A stretch of DNA of 64,000 bases from Blastococcus sp. PRF04-17 (GTDB lineage: Bacteria > Actinomycetota > Actinomycetes > Mycobacteriales > Geodermatophilaceae), in assembly GCF_023016265.1 (NCBI RefSeq), contig NZ_CP095412.1, positions 434,001-498,000 on the forward strand, in the 5' to 3' direction. A model generated the notes under the pieces. That model had not been told where the DNA came from. It was given only the letters and a program-made list of their open reading frames with translations, and ran no database searches. The position numbers were made by a program, and so were the translations under genes. Position 1 is the first letter of the stretch, and the number at the start of each line of letters is the position of its first letter. This document shows positions 53,686-62,682 of this stretch, piece by piece.

Positions 53686-55092
53686 ATGACGGGCATGGAG
53701 GTGGCCGGAATGGACAGGATCGAGCGGGGCGATCCTCGCTTCGAGGAGGCGATCTCGGCGCGGCTGTTCAACAAGCTCGAGGTCGACCGGCGTCCCGATG
53801 CAGTGCTGGTGCCCCGCACCGAGGACGACGTCGTCGCCGCGGTCGTAGGGGCACGGGCGGAAGCCCGCAGGGTCGCCGTCCGTTCCGGGGGACACAGCTG
53901 GATCGGTGCGTCGGTCCGCGACTCCGGTGTCCTGCTGGACATGTCGTCCTTCGCCCACGTGTCGATCGACAGGTCGACGCGGACCGCCAGGATCGGACCG
54001 GCTGTCACCAGCGCGCAGCTGGTCGCGGCGTTGGCGGCGGAGGGCTTCGCCTACCCGGCTGGTAACTGTGGCACGCCTGGTGCCGGTGGCTACCTGCTGG
54101 GGGGCGGCCTGGGACTCAACTGGGGCCACTGGAAGCCTGCCTGCTACTCGATCCGCAGCGTGCGTGTCGTGACCGCATCGGGCGAGCTGGTCACCGCGTC
54201 CGAATCGGAGAACGCCGACCTGCTGTGGCTGGCTCGGGGTTCCTGTCCCGGTTTCCCGGGTGTCGTCACGGAGTTCGAGATCGAGCTGCAGGACCGCCCC
54301 CTGGACACCCGCGTCTCGTCCTGGTTGTTCCCCCTTGCCGACCTCTCCGCGGTCACCGCCTGGGTCGCTCGCGCTTCCGCGGAGCTCCCGACCTTCGTCG
54401 AGGTCGCAGTCGTGACCTTCGGCCCGGACCGGCCCATGCTGCCGCCCGGCGACGGCGTGCCCGACCACCTCGTCGGGGTCACCGCCATGGCCTTCGTCGA
54501 CGACGAGGAGGAGGCACGGCGGGCACTGGCACCGCTCGCCGGCGGCCCAGGGGTGCCACACCTGGTGTACGGGGATCTCGACGCCGTGCCTTTCGAGTCG
54601 CTGCACTTCGCTTTCGATGCCAGCTTCCCGGAGGGGCATCGGTACCTCGCGGACACCTTCTGGACCGACGCGACCACCGAGGGTGTGCTGCCCGACCTAC
54701 GCGACTTGCTGGAGCGTGCGCCGTCGGGCAAGAGCTTCGTCATGGCGATCATGCCCGGAAACGGCGCTGCGACGACCGGGCTGCCCCAGGACATCGGCGC
54801 CTACTCGATGGACGCACGCACCTTGGTCCTGCCGTACGTCGTCTGGGAGGACCCGGCCGACGACGCGGCCAATCGGAGTTGGCTCGGCGAGATCGCCGGG
54901 CGGCTCGAACGGCACAGCAGCGGGCACTTCCTCAGCGAGGTCGACCTGACCGTGGCTCCCGACCGGCTGGCGCGTTCGTTCTCGGCCGAGAGCTGGAGCC
55001 GACTGCAGGAACTCCGTCGGCGCTACGACCCGGAGCAGCTGTTCCACGGCTACCCCGAACCCATCGAGAAGGCGCTGGCCGAGGACGCCTGA
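53686..55092 (+). CDS. Berberine-bridge-type FAD-linked oxidase
   Basis: The 468-aa protein has an FAD_binding_4 domain (about residues 35-215) and a BBE C-terminal motif (RRYDPEQLFHGYPEP). His70 in SGGHSW and Cys128 in GNCGTPGAGGY match the two residues that covalently hold FAD in this family. GGGLGLNWGHWKPACY follows. Such enzymes oxidise alcohols, amines or sugar-like compounds with O2. No signal peptide is seen, so it is probably cytosolic. AGGAGGGGAG precedes the ATG. It lies at the head of a catabolic set with ALDH and a ThDP enzyme. Confidence 0.9.
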   Translation: MTGMEVAGMDRIERGDPRFEEAISARLFNKLEVDRRPDAVLVPRTEDDVVAAVVGARAEARRVAVRSGGHSWIGASVRDSGVLLDMSSFAHVSIDRSTRTARIGPAVTSAQLVAALAAEGFAYPAGNCGTPGAGGYLLGGGLGLNWGHWKPACYSIRSVRVVTASGELVTASESENADLLWLARGSCPGFPGVVTEFEIELQDRPLDTRVSSWLFPLADLSAVTAWVARASAELPTFVEVAVVTFGPDRPMLPPGDGVPDHLVGVTAMAFVDDEEEARRALAPLAGGPGVPHLVYGDLDAVPFESLHFAFDASFPEGHRYLADTFWTDATTEGVLPDLRDLLERAPSGKSFVMAIMPGNGAATTGLPQDIGAYSMDARTLVLPYVVWEDPADDAANRSWLGEIAGRLERHSSGHFLSEVDLTVAPDRLARSFSAESWSRLQELRRRYDPEQLFHGYPEPIEKALAEDA

Positions 55093-55173
55093 GACTCGCG
55101 GGGCGCCGAGTCCACCGTCCCGCGCACCGATGACGCGCAGCAATCGCAGAGTCCGAGATCGGAGAGTCACGAA

Positions 55174-56750
55174 ATGACCCAGACTGCCGACACCCGCAGC
55201 ACGCCTGCCGCGGAGGAGTTCGCCGGCTTCCTGCTCGACATCCTCGGGCCGCTGCCCGAGGACGCCCGGAACCTCCGCGACCGCGAGTTCAGGGGCGAGT
55301 CGCGCATGCTCGTCGACGGGGAGCTCGTGGAGTCCGCCTCGGGGAGGCGGTTCCAGAACGTCGCCCCCGCGACCGAGGAGGTGCTCGGGGAGGTCGCCGA
55401 CGGTACGGCCGAGGACCTCGCCCGAGCCGTGGCTGCGGCGCGACGGGCTCAGGACGAGGGGGTGTGGGCGCGCGACGACGCCTTCCGCCGGCACTGCCTC
55501 GAGCAGTTCGCCGACGCGATGACCCGCAACCTCCACGACCTGCGGCTGGCGATGGTCACCGAGCTCGGCTGTCCCGTCCGCCTGACGACCGGCGTCCAGG
55601 TCGACCCGGTCGTGGAGAAGGTCCGGTTCATGGCCGGCCTCGCCGACGGCTGGCAGGACGCCACGGAGCTGCCGGAGGTCACGGCCGGGCCGATGCGGAC
55701 GGTGCGGCAGATCCTGCGGACGCCGATCGGCGTGGTGGGCGCGATCACGCCGTGGAACATCCCCCTCGACATCGCGCTGGCGAAGGTGACCGGCGCGCTC
55801 GCCGCGGGCAACACCGTCGTGCTCAAGCCCGCGCCCGACACCCCGTGGACCACGGCGCTCATCGGCGGCTCGTCGCCGAGGAGACCGACATCCCGGCGGG
55901 CGTGCTCAACGTGGTGCACTCGTCCGACCACTCCCTCGGCGCGCAGCTCACCGCCGACCCGCGGGTGGACGCGATCAGCTTCACCGGCTCGACCGCCACG
56001 GGCCGCAAGGTCATGGCGGCAGCAGCCGACCAGCTCAAGCGCGTGCATCTCGAGCTCGGCGGCAAGTCACCCAGCATCGTCCTCGACGACGCGGACCTGG
56101 AACGGGTCGTACCCCTCGCGGCGGCCCTGGGCTGCTTCAACGCCGGCCAGAGCTGCATCCTGCCCAGCCGGCTGCTCGTGCCCGCCGCCCGGCTCGAGGA
56201 GTGCCTGGAGCTCGCCGCCTTCGGCATGGCCTCAGTCCCCGTCGGAGATCCGTTCGACGAGAGCACGTTCATGGGCCCGCTGGTCAGCGCGACCCACCGT
56301 GACCGCGTGCTCGCGGCGCTCTCCTCCGGGTTGGAGCAGGGTGGCCGCGTGGTCGTCGGCGGGGGTGTGCACCCCGACTTCGACCGCGGCTTCTACGTGC
56401 AGCCGACGCTGGTGGCCTCCGCACCCGAGGACGGCTCGCTGGTGCAGGAGGAGACCTTCGGTCCGATCGTGGTGGTGCAGGCCTACGAGGACGTCGACGA
56501 CGCGGTCCGGATCGCCAACGGCACCCCGTTCGGGCTGGCGGGCTACGTCTGGAGCGAGGACGAGGACCGGGCCCGCGGCGTCGCCGGACGGATCCGCGCC
56601 GGGATGATCGGCATCAACGGTGGTCAGTTCACCGGGGGTGACATGCCCTTCGGCGGGGTGGGTGCCAGTGGTCTGGGCCGGGAGTGGGGCGTGGCCGGCC
56701 TAGAGGAGTTCCTCGAGCTCAAGACGGTGGCCGCTGCCCGCTTCGCCTGA
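55174..56750 (+). pseudogene. Aldehyde dehydrogenase with one-base frameshift
   Basis: From ATG 55174 (GGAGAG upstream) the protein reads as an aldehyde dehydrogenase: RILRTPIGVVGAITPWNIPL and AGNTVVLKPAPDTPWT. It then slips at 55864-55869 (GGCGGC). One added C gives RLVAEETDIPAGVLNVV, ISFTGSTATGRKV, the catalytic Glu in HLELGGKSPSIVL and Cys in CFNAGQSCILPSRL, then EETFGPIVVV. The restored protein has 525 aa with an N-terminal extension of about 40. It could oxidise the aldehyde made by the ThDP enzyme next door. Sequencing error or recent loss. Confidence 0.87.
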
Positions 56751-56790
56751 GCCCCGTTCCCCTCGTCCCCACCACCACCCGGAGAGCTTC

Positions 56791-58563
56791 GTGACCCCGC
56801 ACAACCCCGACGTCCTCGACGACCGACCCCGCCCGGACGAGGTTGAGGAGGCCCGCAACGGAGCCGAATCGCTGCTGCGGCTGCTGTCGGCCCAGGGGGT
56901 CGACCGCATCTTCCTCAACCCCGGCACCGACACCGCGCCGATCCAGGAGGCCTCGGTCGCCCTGCGTGGCCGCGGGATCGACGTCCCCACCATCCAGCTC
57001 TGCCCGGACGAGCGGGTCGCCCTGGCCGCCGCCCAGGGCATGTGGCTGCGCACCGGCCGGCCGCAGGTCGTCATCGTGCACGTCGACGTCGGCACCCAGA
57101 GCCTGGGCGCGATGCTGCACAACGCCCAGCGGGCGAATTCCGGCGTCGTGATCATCGCCGGGACCGCCCCGCGCACCCTGGAGGGGGAGCTTCCCGGCGG
57201 CCGGACCATCGCCGTCCACTGGCAGCAGGACCAGCCCGACCAGATCGGCATCGTCCGCGGGTACGTGAAGTGGGCCGAGGAGCTCACCATGCCCGAGGCG
57301 CTGGTCAACCTGGTGCCCCGGGCCTTCCAGGTCGCCCGGGCCGAGCCCGCCGGCCCGGTCTACATGACGGTGGCGCGCGAGGTGCTCATGCTCCCGACCG
57401 ACGGCGTCCGGGTGATCCCGCCCGAGCGGCAGCGCCCGCCGGTGCTGCCCGCCGCGTGCCGCGACGCCATCGGCACGGCCGCCCGCTGGATCGCCGAGGC
57501 CGAGCGACCCCTGGTCATCACCGGCCGGGTCGGCCGGAAGGCGTCGTCGGCCGAGGCCATGGCCCGCCTGGTGGAGACGGCGGGCCTGCCGCTGGCCGAC
57601 ACGCGGGAGTTCGTCAACCTGCCGTCCGGGCACCCGTGCTACCTGGAGGACGACGCCGTCGCCGCGGAGACGCTGCGGGAGGCCGACCTCGTCCTGCTCG
57701 TGGACGTCGAGGTGCCGTGGGTGCCGCTGAACCGCCGCCCGCCGGAGAGCGCCCGCGTCGTGCAGATCGACCTCGATCCGGTCAAGGCGTCGATGGTCAA
57801 CTACGGGTTCCGGATCGACCTCCCCATCCAGGCCGACAGCGGCCGCGCGCTGTGGCAGCTCGTCGAGGCGGTCGAGGCGGAACGGACCGACGAACGTGCC
57901 GACCGGTGGCAGCGGCGAGCCGGCGAGCTGGCCGCGGCGTCCCGCGAACGGGCACGGGCCCGGGAGGAACTGATCGCCCGCGACAGCGCGGCCCGACCCG
58001 TCTCCGCCGTCGCGGTGATGGCCGCGCTGAACGCCGTCCTGGATCCGGACGCCGTGGTCATGGAAGAGGTCACCACCAACGACATGCTGGTGCGCGAGCA
58101 CCTCCTGCGGGAACGGCCCGGCACGATCCACGCCATCAGTGCCGCCGGCCTGGGCTGGGCGCTCGGGGCGGCCATGGGGGTCAAGCTCGCCGAGCCGCAG
58201 CGGGAGGTCGTCGCGCTGGTCGGCGACGGCACGTTCGTCTTCAGCTCGCCCGTGGCGGCGTTGTGGGCTGCCCACGACGCGGGCGCCCCGTTCCTGACCG
58301 TCGTCCTCAACAACTCCGGCTACCGGGCGGCCAAGTTCCCCGTCATGACGCTGTTCCCGGACGGCGCTTCGGTGAGCCGGCAGGACTTCACCGGGGTCGT
58401 CATGGCCGAGCCGCCCGACTACGCGGCGGTGGCGCGCGCCTGCGGGGCGCACGGGGAACGCGTCGAGGAGCCCGAGCGGTTGGCCGACGCCCTCACCGAG
58501 GCCCTCAAGGCGGTGCGGTCCGGTCGCTGTGCCGTGGTCGATGTCATCCTCGACTCCATCTGA
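56791..58563 (+). CDS. Thiamine-diphosphate-dependent enzyme (benzoylformate decarboxylase/acetolactate synthase-like)
   Basis: The 590-aa protein has the three ThDP-enzyme domains. The PYR domain contains the catalytic-type Glu in LCPDERVALAAAQGM. The central domain is PLVITGRVGRKASS. The PP domain has the GDG motif VVALVGDGTFVFSSPVAALW and VVLNNSGYRAAKF. Members decarboxylate 2-oxo acids or form acyloins. With an aminotransferase upstream and an ALDH beside it, decarboxylation of an aryl-2-oxo acid to an aldehyde is a reasonable guess. GGAGAG precedes GTG 56791. Confidence 0.9.
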   Translation: MTPHNPDVLDDRPRPDEVEEARNGAESLLRLLSAQGVDRIFLNPGTDTAPIQEASVALRGRGIDVPTIQLCPDERVALAAAQGMWLRTGRPQVVIVHVDVGTQSLGAMLHNAQRANSGVVIIAGTAPRTLEGELPGGRTIAVHWQQDQPDQIGIVRGYVKWAEELTMPEALVNLVPRAFQVARAEPAGPVYMTVAREVLMLPTDGVRVIPPERQRPPVLPAACRDAIGTAARWIAEAERPLVITGRVGRKASSAEAMARLVETAGLPLADTREFVNLPSGHPCYLEDDAVAAETLREADLVLLVDVEVPWVPLNRRPPESARVVQIDLDPVKASMVNYGFRIDLPIQADSGRALWQLVEAVEAERTDERADRWQRRAGELAAASRERARAREELIARDSAARPVSAVAVMAALNAVLDPDAVVMEEVTTNDMLVREHLLRERPGTIHAISAAGLGWALGAAMGVKLAEPQREVVALVGDGTFVFSSPVAALWAAHDAGAPFLTVVLNNSGYRAAKFPVMTLFPDGASVSRQDFTGVVMAEPPDYAAVARACGAHGERVEEPERLADALTEALKAVRSGRCAVVDVILDSI

Positions 58564-59753
58564 CGCGGGGGCCGGCCGGCGCACCGTCGTCATCGGCGGC
58601 GCGTTGGTCCGCTCGGCCGGGGCGCCGGCGATGCCCGACGCCGGCGTGGTGGTGGCGGGGGGCCGCGTCGTCGCGGTGATTCCGGCCGCCGACGTGCCCG
58701 GCGACGCCGACGCCGTCGACCTGCGCCCGCTGACGCTCGTCCCGGGGCTGGTCGACGCCCACGCGCACCTCGGCTTCGACGGCTCGCTGCGCTGCGACGC
58801 GGTCATGCAGGAGGGCAGCGACGACGAGCTCGCCCGGCTCTGCGCCGAGAACGCCCGCGCCTACCTGCGGCACGGGGTCACCACCGTGCGCGACCTGGGC
58901 TGCCGGGGCCGAACGGTCAGCCCGGCTGCGCGACGCGATCTCGGCCGGGGAGGTGCCCGGCCCGCGGATCGTCGCGGCCGACGCGCCGATCACGATCACC
59001 GGCGGCCACTGCTGGTACATGAGCGACCAGTGCGACACCGAGGCCGAGGTGGCGGCGTCGGTCCGGGCGCACGCCGAGGGCGGCGCCGACGTGGTGAAGG
59101 TGATGCTCACCGGCGGGTTCCTCCACCCCGAGGGCGACACACCCCACCGGCCGGTCTACGACGAGCCGGTGCTGCGGGCGTTGGTGGGCCAGGCCCACGA
59201 AGGGGGGATGCGGGTCGCCGTGCACGCGCACGGGGTCGACGGGATCCGGCGTGCCGTCGACGCCGGCGTGGACACCGTCGAGCACTGCACGATGACGACC
59301 CGCGGAGGGGTCCGGTACGACGCCGCCCTTGCGCGGCGCATCGCCGAGGCGGGGATCGTCGTCGTGCCCACGCTCAATCGGCGGTGGCTCGACGACGACC
59401 TGCCCTGGACCACCAGGGACGTGGCGCTCGACGTCCTCCGGCGGCTCCGGGAGGACGGCGTGCGGCTGGCCGTCGGCACCGACTGCGGCATCGACGGCGT
59501 CGGGCACGCCGACCACCTGTGGGGTCTGCGCACTCTCGTCGCCTCCGGCATGACGCCGTCGCAGGCGTTCGCCGCCGCCACCGAGACCGGGGCCGAGGCC
59601 TGCGGGCTCTCGGGCGAGGTGGGCCGGCTGGAACCGGGCTCCAGCGCAGACCTGATCGCGGTACGGGCTGATCCGCGGTACGACCTCGACGCGCTGGCGG
59701 AGCCTGCCGCGGTCATGACTCGGGGAGCTCTGGTGCACGAAGTCCGGCCGTGA
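58541..59753 (+). pseudogene. Metal-dependent amidohydrolase (imidazolonepropionase/prolidase-like), one-base frameshift
   Basis: The frame opens VVIGGALVRSAGA, LTLVPGLVDAHAHLGFDG (HxH metal motif) and HGVTTVRDLGCR. It then slips in a GGGG run (58905-58908). Removing one G gives AERSARLRDAISAGEVPGPR, followed by VVKVMLTGGFLHP with the metal-bridging Lys, VAVHAHGVDGI, TVEHCTMT and LAVGTDCGIDG. The restored protein has 403 aa. This is the only one of the nine lesions that looks like an insertion. The start ATG 58541 lies inside the ThDP gene, so the two are coupled. It probably hydrolyses a cyclic amide or ester. Confidence 0.83.
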
Positions 59754-59807
59754 CCCGCCCTCCTGGGTGGAGCGCCGGCCAGGGCCGCCGGACCTGCCGG
59801 TGCGGGA

Positions 59808-60581
59808 TCAGTCGTGGCGGACGACGTGGAAGCGCACGTACCGGTCGTCGACGTGCACCTCGCTCATGGCCACCGGTTCACCGCTGACGCTGTAGTGCGT
59901 CTCCATCAGGCGCATGAAAGGGGTGCCGTCGGCGATTTGCAGCGTCGTGCCGGGGGCCGGCGCCACCGCCGGGATCAGCTCCACGACCGTGTGGTCGATC
60001 TCGCGGCCGGGCCACGAGCGGCTGAACTCGAAGATGGAGTCCTGCACCGGAACGTCGCCGCCGGCGACGAGTTGCTCCTGGAGCGACGGCGCGCAGTAGT
60101 GCAGCGGGATCTGGTCGGAGATGTAGATCGCCGGGTGACCGTCGGCCACGAAGGTCTTCGCGCTGACGATCACGGTGGTGTCCCGCGGGATGCCCAGCAT
60201 CCGGACGGCGGCGTCGTCGGCGTGGTCCCGCACCCAGTACCGCTGGTCGACCTGCACCTCGTCGTGCCGTTCCAGCAGCAGACCACGGAACCCGATCAGG
60301 CGCTGGAGCACGATGCTCTCGCGTCCCACGTGGGCGCGGACCATCGTGCCGCGGCCGGGCGCCCGGCTGAGCACGCCGAGGCGCTCCAGGGACTGCAGAG
60401 CCGCTCGGATCGTGGTCCGGCTGACGGCCAGCTGCTCGGCCAGCTCCGGCTCCGGTGGCAGCCGGTTGTCGGGGAACTGACGATTGAGGATGGCGTCGAG
60501 CAACGCGTTCGTCGTCCGGCCGGTCAGGGAGCCGGTGCCGACCCGCTGCAGAGGGGCGGTGAGTTGCGGTTCGGTGGTCAC
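59808..60581 (-). CDS. GntR-family regulator, HutC (UTRA) type
   Basis: The 257-aa protein has a winged helix (LLDAILNRQFPDNRLPPEPE, LAEQLAVSRTTIRAALQSLE, LGVLSRAPGRGTMV) and a C-terminal UTRA effector domain (YISDQIPLHYCAP, DHTVVELIPAVAPAPG, TPFMRLMETHYSVSGEPVA). It probably senses a pathway intermediate. GTG 60581 overlaps the restored stop of the CMD-like gene (GTGA), so they form one operon. A 14-bp dyad in that operon's promoter (61207-61220) is a candidate autoregulatory site. Confidence 0.92.
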   Translation of the reverse strand: MTTEPQLTAPLQRVGTGSLTGRTTNALLDAILNRQFPDNRLPPEPELAEQLAVSRTTIRAALQSLERLGVLSRAPGRGTMVRAHVGRESIVLQRLIGFRGLLLERHDEVQVDQRYWVRDHADDAAVRMLGIPRDTTVIVSAKTFVADGHPAIYISDQIPLHYCAPSLQEQLVAGGDVPVQDSIFEFSRSWPGREIDHTVVELIPAVAPAPGTTLQIADGTPFMRLMETHYSVSGEPVAMSEVHVDDRYVRFHVVRHD

Positions 60582-61182
60582 CGTGCGGACTCCAGGGAGA
60601 AGGGCGAACTCTCGCCCGCCGGCAGGGGGTGCGCCAGACACGGAGGGAGAGGGCCAGCAGGTCGTAGTAACCGACCAGCACGACCAGCTCCGCCAGCGTC
60701 TCCCGGCCCAGCCGCTCCTCGGCGGTTCGGAACTCATCGTCGCCGAGGTCGCCGTCGGTCGCCAGCAGGCGGGTGGTCCGGAGGAGGACCGCCTCCTCGG
60801 CGGAGAGCGACTCCGGGGTGCCGCCCTCCTGCATCGCGGCCATCTCGGCGTCGGTGAGCCCGGCCCGGCGGCCGACCCGCTCGTGCGCGTACCACTCGAA
60901 GTCGCTGCGCCGCAGCGCGGCCAGCGCCAGGATGGCGATCTCCCGCGCGCGGTCGCTCAACGACGTGCGATACCGCACCGCGGCACCGAGATCCTGGAGC
61001 GCGTGCCCGACACCCGGGCTGACCAGCATGGCGTTGAATGGGCCCTCCAGGCGCCCTTCTGCGTCGGTGAGCCGGAACACCTGCGGCCCGGCAGCGCGGG
61101 GCCCTCCGGCGATGGCGTCGTACACCGCGCGCCGGTCCGCGTCGAGATCATCCGGCGTCGGCCAGGGTAGACGTCCGTGCAT
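60578..61182 (-). pseudogene. Carboxymuconolactone-decarboxylase/AhpD-like protein with one-base frameshift
   Basis: ATG 61182 (GGAGAGGGCTCCC upstream) opens a CMD-fold protein: GPFNAMLVSPGVGHALQDLG, YRTSLSDRAREIAILALAAL, FEWYAHERVGRRAGLT, LVVLVGYYDLLALSL. There is no CxxC redox pair, so it is not a peroxidase reductase. At five Gs (60625-60629, plus strand) the frame slips; one added base gives LPAGESSPFSLESAR and a stop at 60578 that overlaps the GntR start as GTGA. The restored length is 201 aa. Without the base, translation would run far into the regulator gene. Confidence 0.83.
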
Positions 61183-61206
61183 GGGAGCCCTCTCCTTCAC
61201 GTGGTC

Positions 61207-61220
61207 TGGCATACATACCA
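61207..61220. promoter_or_regulatory. Candidate GntR operator upstream of CMD-gntR operon
   Basis: TGGCATACATACCA is an imperfect palindrome (TGG..CCA ends) 25-38 bp upstream of the CMD-like start. HutC-type regulators often bind TGGT...ACCA dyads. It lies in the 156-bp divergent region that also holds the GTATGAC site for the Rieske operon. Confidence 0.4.
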
Positions 61221-61280
61221 TCTTCAACACCCGCATGGAGACCATCCCGGGTCGCTACAGTCGGACGCGTGGCTCTTGCG

Positions 61281-61296
61281 CTCTGTATGACAAGGG
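61281..61296. promoter_or_regulatory. GTNNNAC operator-like site upstream of Rieske oxygenase operon
   Basis: CTCTGTATGACAAGGG (core GTATGAC 61285-61291; reverse complement CCCTTGTCATACAGAG) lies 43-58 bp upstream of the oxygenase start at 61339. The 11-bp core TTGTCATACAG differs at one position from the TTGTCATACAA consensus. Confidence 0.55.
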
Positions 61297-61338
61297 ACAA
61301 AGATGAGGCCAGGCTTATTCCGCGCGAAGGGAGTCCTC

Positions 61339-62682
61339 ATGTCGATCACCCAGACGGGGCAGCCGCAGGTGGCAGTCGCTCGTCGCAGTTGGGGGGACGA
61401 GGAGGTCTTCCAGCGTGAGATGGCCACCATCTTCCGCCACTGCTGGCAGTACGTCGCGCACGAGAGCGAGATCCCGGAGCCGGGTGACTACGTGCTGCGC
61501 AAGATGGGGCGCGACCCCGTCATCGTCGTCCGCGACGAGCACGGCCAGGTGCGGGTCCACCTCAACACCTGCCGGCACCGCGGGGTGCCGCTCTGCCGCG
61601 CCGACAGCGGCAACGCCTCCCACTTCCGCTGCAGCTACCACGGCTGGACCTACGCCAACACCGGCGAGCTCCGCGGCGTCACCTACCAGGCCGACGTCTA
61701 CGGCAAGGGCGGCCTGGACAAGAAGGAACTCCCGCTGTTCTCGCCGGCCCAGGTGGACAGCGAGCTCGGCTTGATCTTCGCCACCTGGGACGCTGAGGCG
61801 CCGTCCCTGCGCGAGTACCTCGGCGACATCCTCTGGTACCTCGAGAGCATTATCGGCAAGCACCCGCAGGGCATGGAGGTCGTCGGCACACCGGTCCGCA
61901 ACATCGTCCGGGCCAACTGGAAGACCGAGGGCGAGAACCTCTCGGGCGACGGCTACCACACCACAGTGACGCACGCCTCGGCGTTCGACCTCGGCCTGTT
62001 CGCCACCACCAAGGACCTGGTCAAGCTCGCCGACGAGGTCGCACCCAAGTTCACCGGCCGCACGGTTACGACGGACAACGGGCACTCGATGCGCATCCAG
62101 CGGCTCCCGCTCAAGGGGCTGCAGGGCAACCACTACTTCGGCTACCCGACGGACATGTGGCCGGCGTTCGACGAGCGGCTCGACCCCGCTCAGCAGGACC
62201 TGATGTCCTGCCTCTCCGTGGGCCACGGGTCGGTGTTCCCCAACATGTCGTTCATCGAGAACTTCAAGACGAACGTCGACGGGCCCGACCTGCACGCCCG
62301 CTACTTCCGCATCACCGTCCGCTACCCGATCGACGCCACCACCAGCGAACAGCTGTGGTTCTTCCTCGCCCCCAAGGGCGCCGACCCGGAGTGGGCGCGG
62401 CTGTCCCGGCTGGCCTATCTGCGCACCAACGGTCCGTCCGGCCTGTTCGAGATCGACGACACGGAGAACTTCGTCGGCATCTCCGAGGCCAGCGTGGGCG
62501 ACGTGTCGCGCACGCTGCCGATCGTCCTCGAGGGCGGCAAGCACCACCCGGAGGCGTCGGCGGAGCTGGGCTGGCCCGGCTCCGTGGTCGAGGGCGACAA
62601 GACCGAGCGGACCATCCGCAACTTCCACCGCCGCTGGGCGGAGGTCGTCGACCTCGACGCCGTCGAGGCGGTGGCCCGATGA
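61339..62682 (+). CDS. Rieske non-haem iron aromatic oxygenase, alpha subunit
   Basis: The 447-aa protein has a Rieske domain with Cys78-x-His80 and Cys98-x2-His101 (LNTCRHRGVPLC and FRCSYHGWTYANTG). The catalytic domain carries the mononuclear iron motif SGDGYHTTVTH (His207, His212; Asp204 bridging). It belongs to ring-hydroxylating dioxygenases of aromatic compounds. ATG 61339 is chosen for GAAGGGAG just upstream; ATG 61303 is the alternative. No ferredoxin or reductase gene is visible before the window ends. The stop overlaps the beta-subunit start. Confidence 0.94.
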   Translation: MSITQTGQPQVAVARRSWGDEEVFQREMATIFRHCWQYVAHESEIPEPGDYVLRKMGRDPVIVVRDEHGQVRVHLNTCRHRGVPLCRADSGNASHFRCSYHGWTYANTGELRGVTYQADVYGKGGLDKKELPLFSPAQVDSELGLIFATWDAEAPSLREYLGDILWYLESIIGKHPQGMEVVGTPVRNIVRANWKTEGENLSGDGYHTTVTHASAFDLGLFATTKDLVKLADEVAPKFTGRTVTTDNGHSMRIQRLPLKGLQGNHYFGYPTDMWPAFDERLDPAQQDLMSCLSVGHGSVFPNMSFIENFKTNVDGPDLHARYFRITVRYPIDATTSEQLWFFLAPKGADPEWARLSRLAYLRTNGPSGLFEIDDTENFVGISEASVGDVSRTLPIVLEGGKHHPEASAELGWPGSVVEGDKTERTIRNFHRRWAEVVDLDAVEAVAR

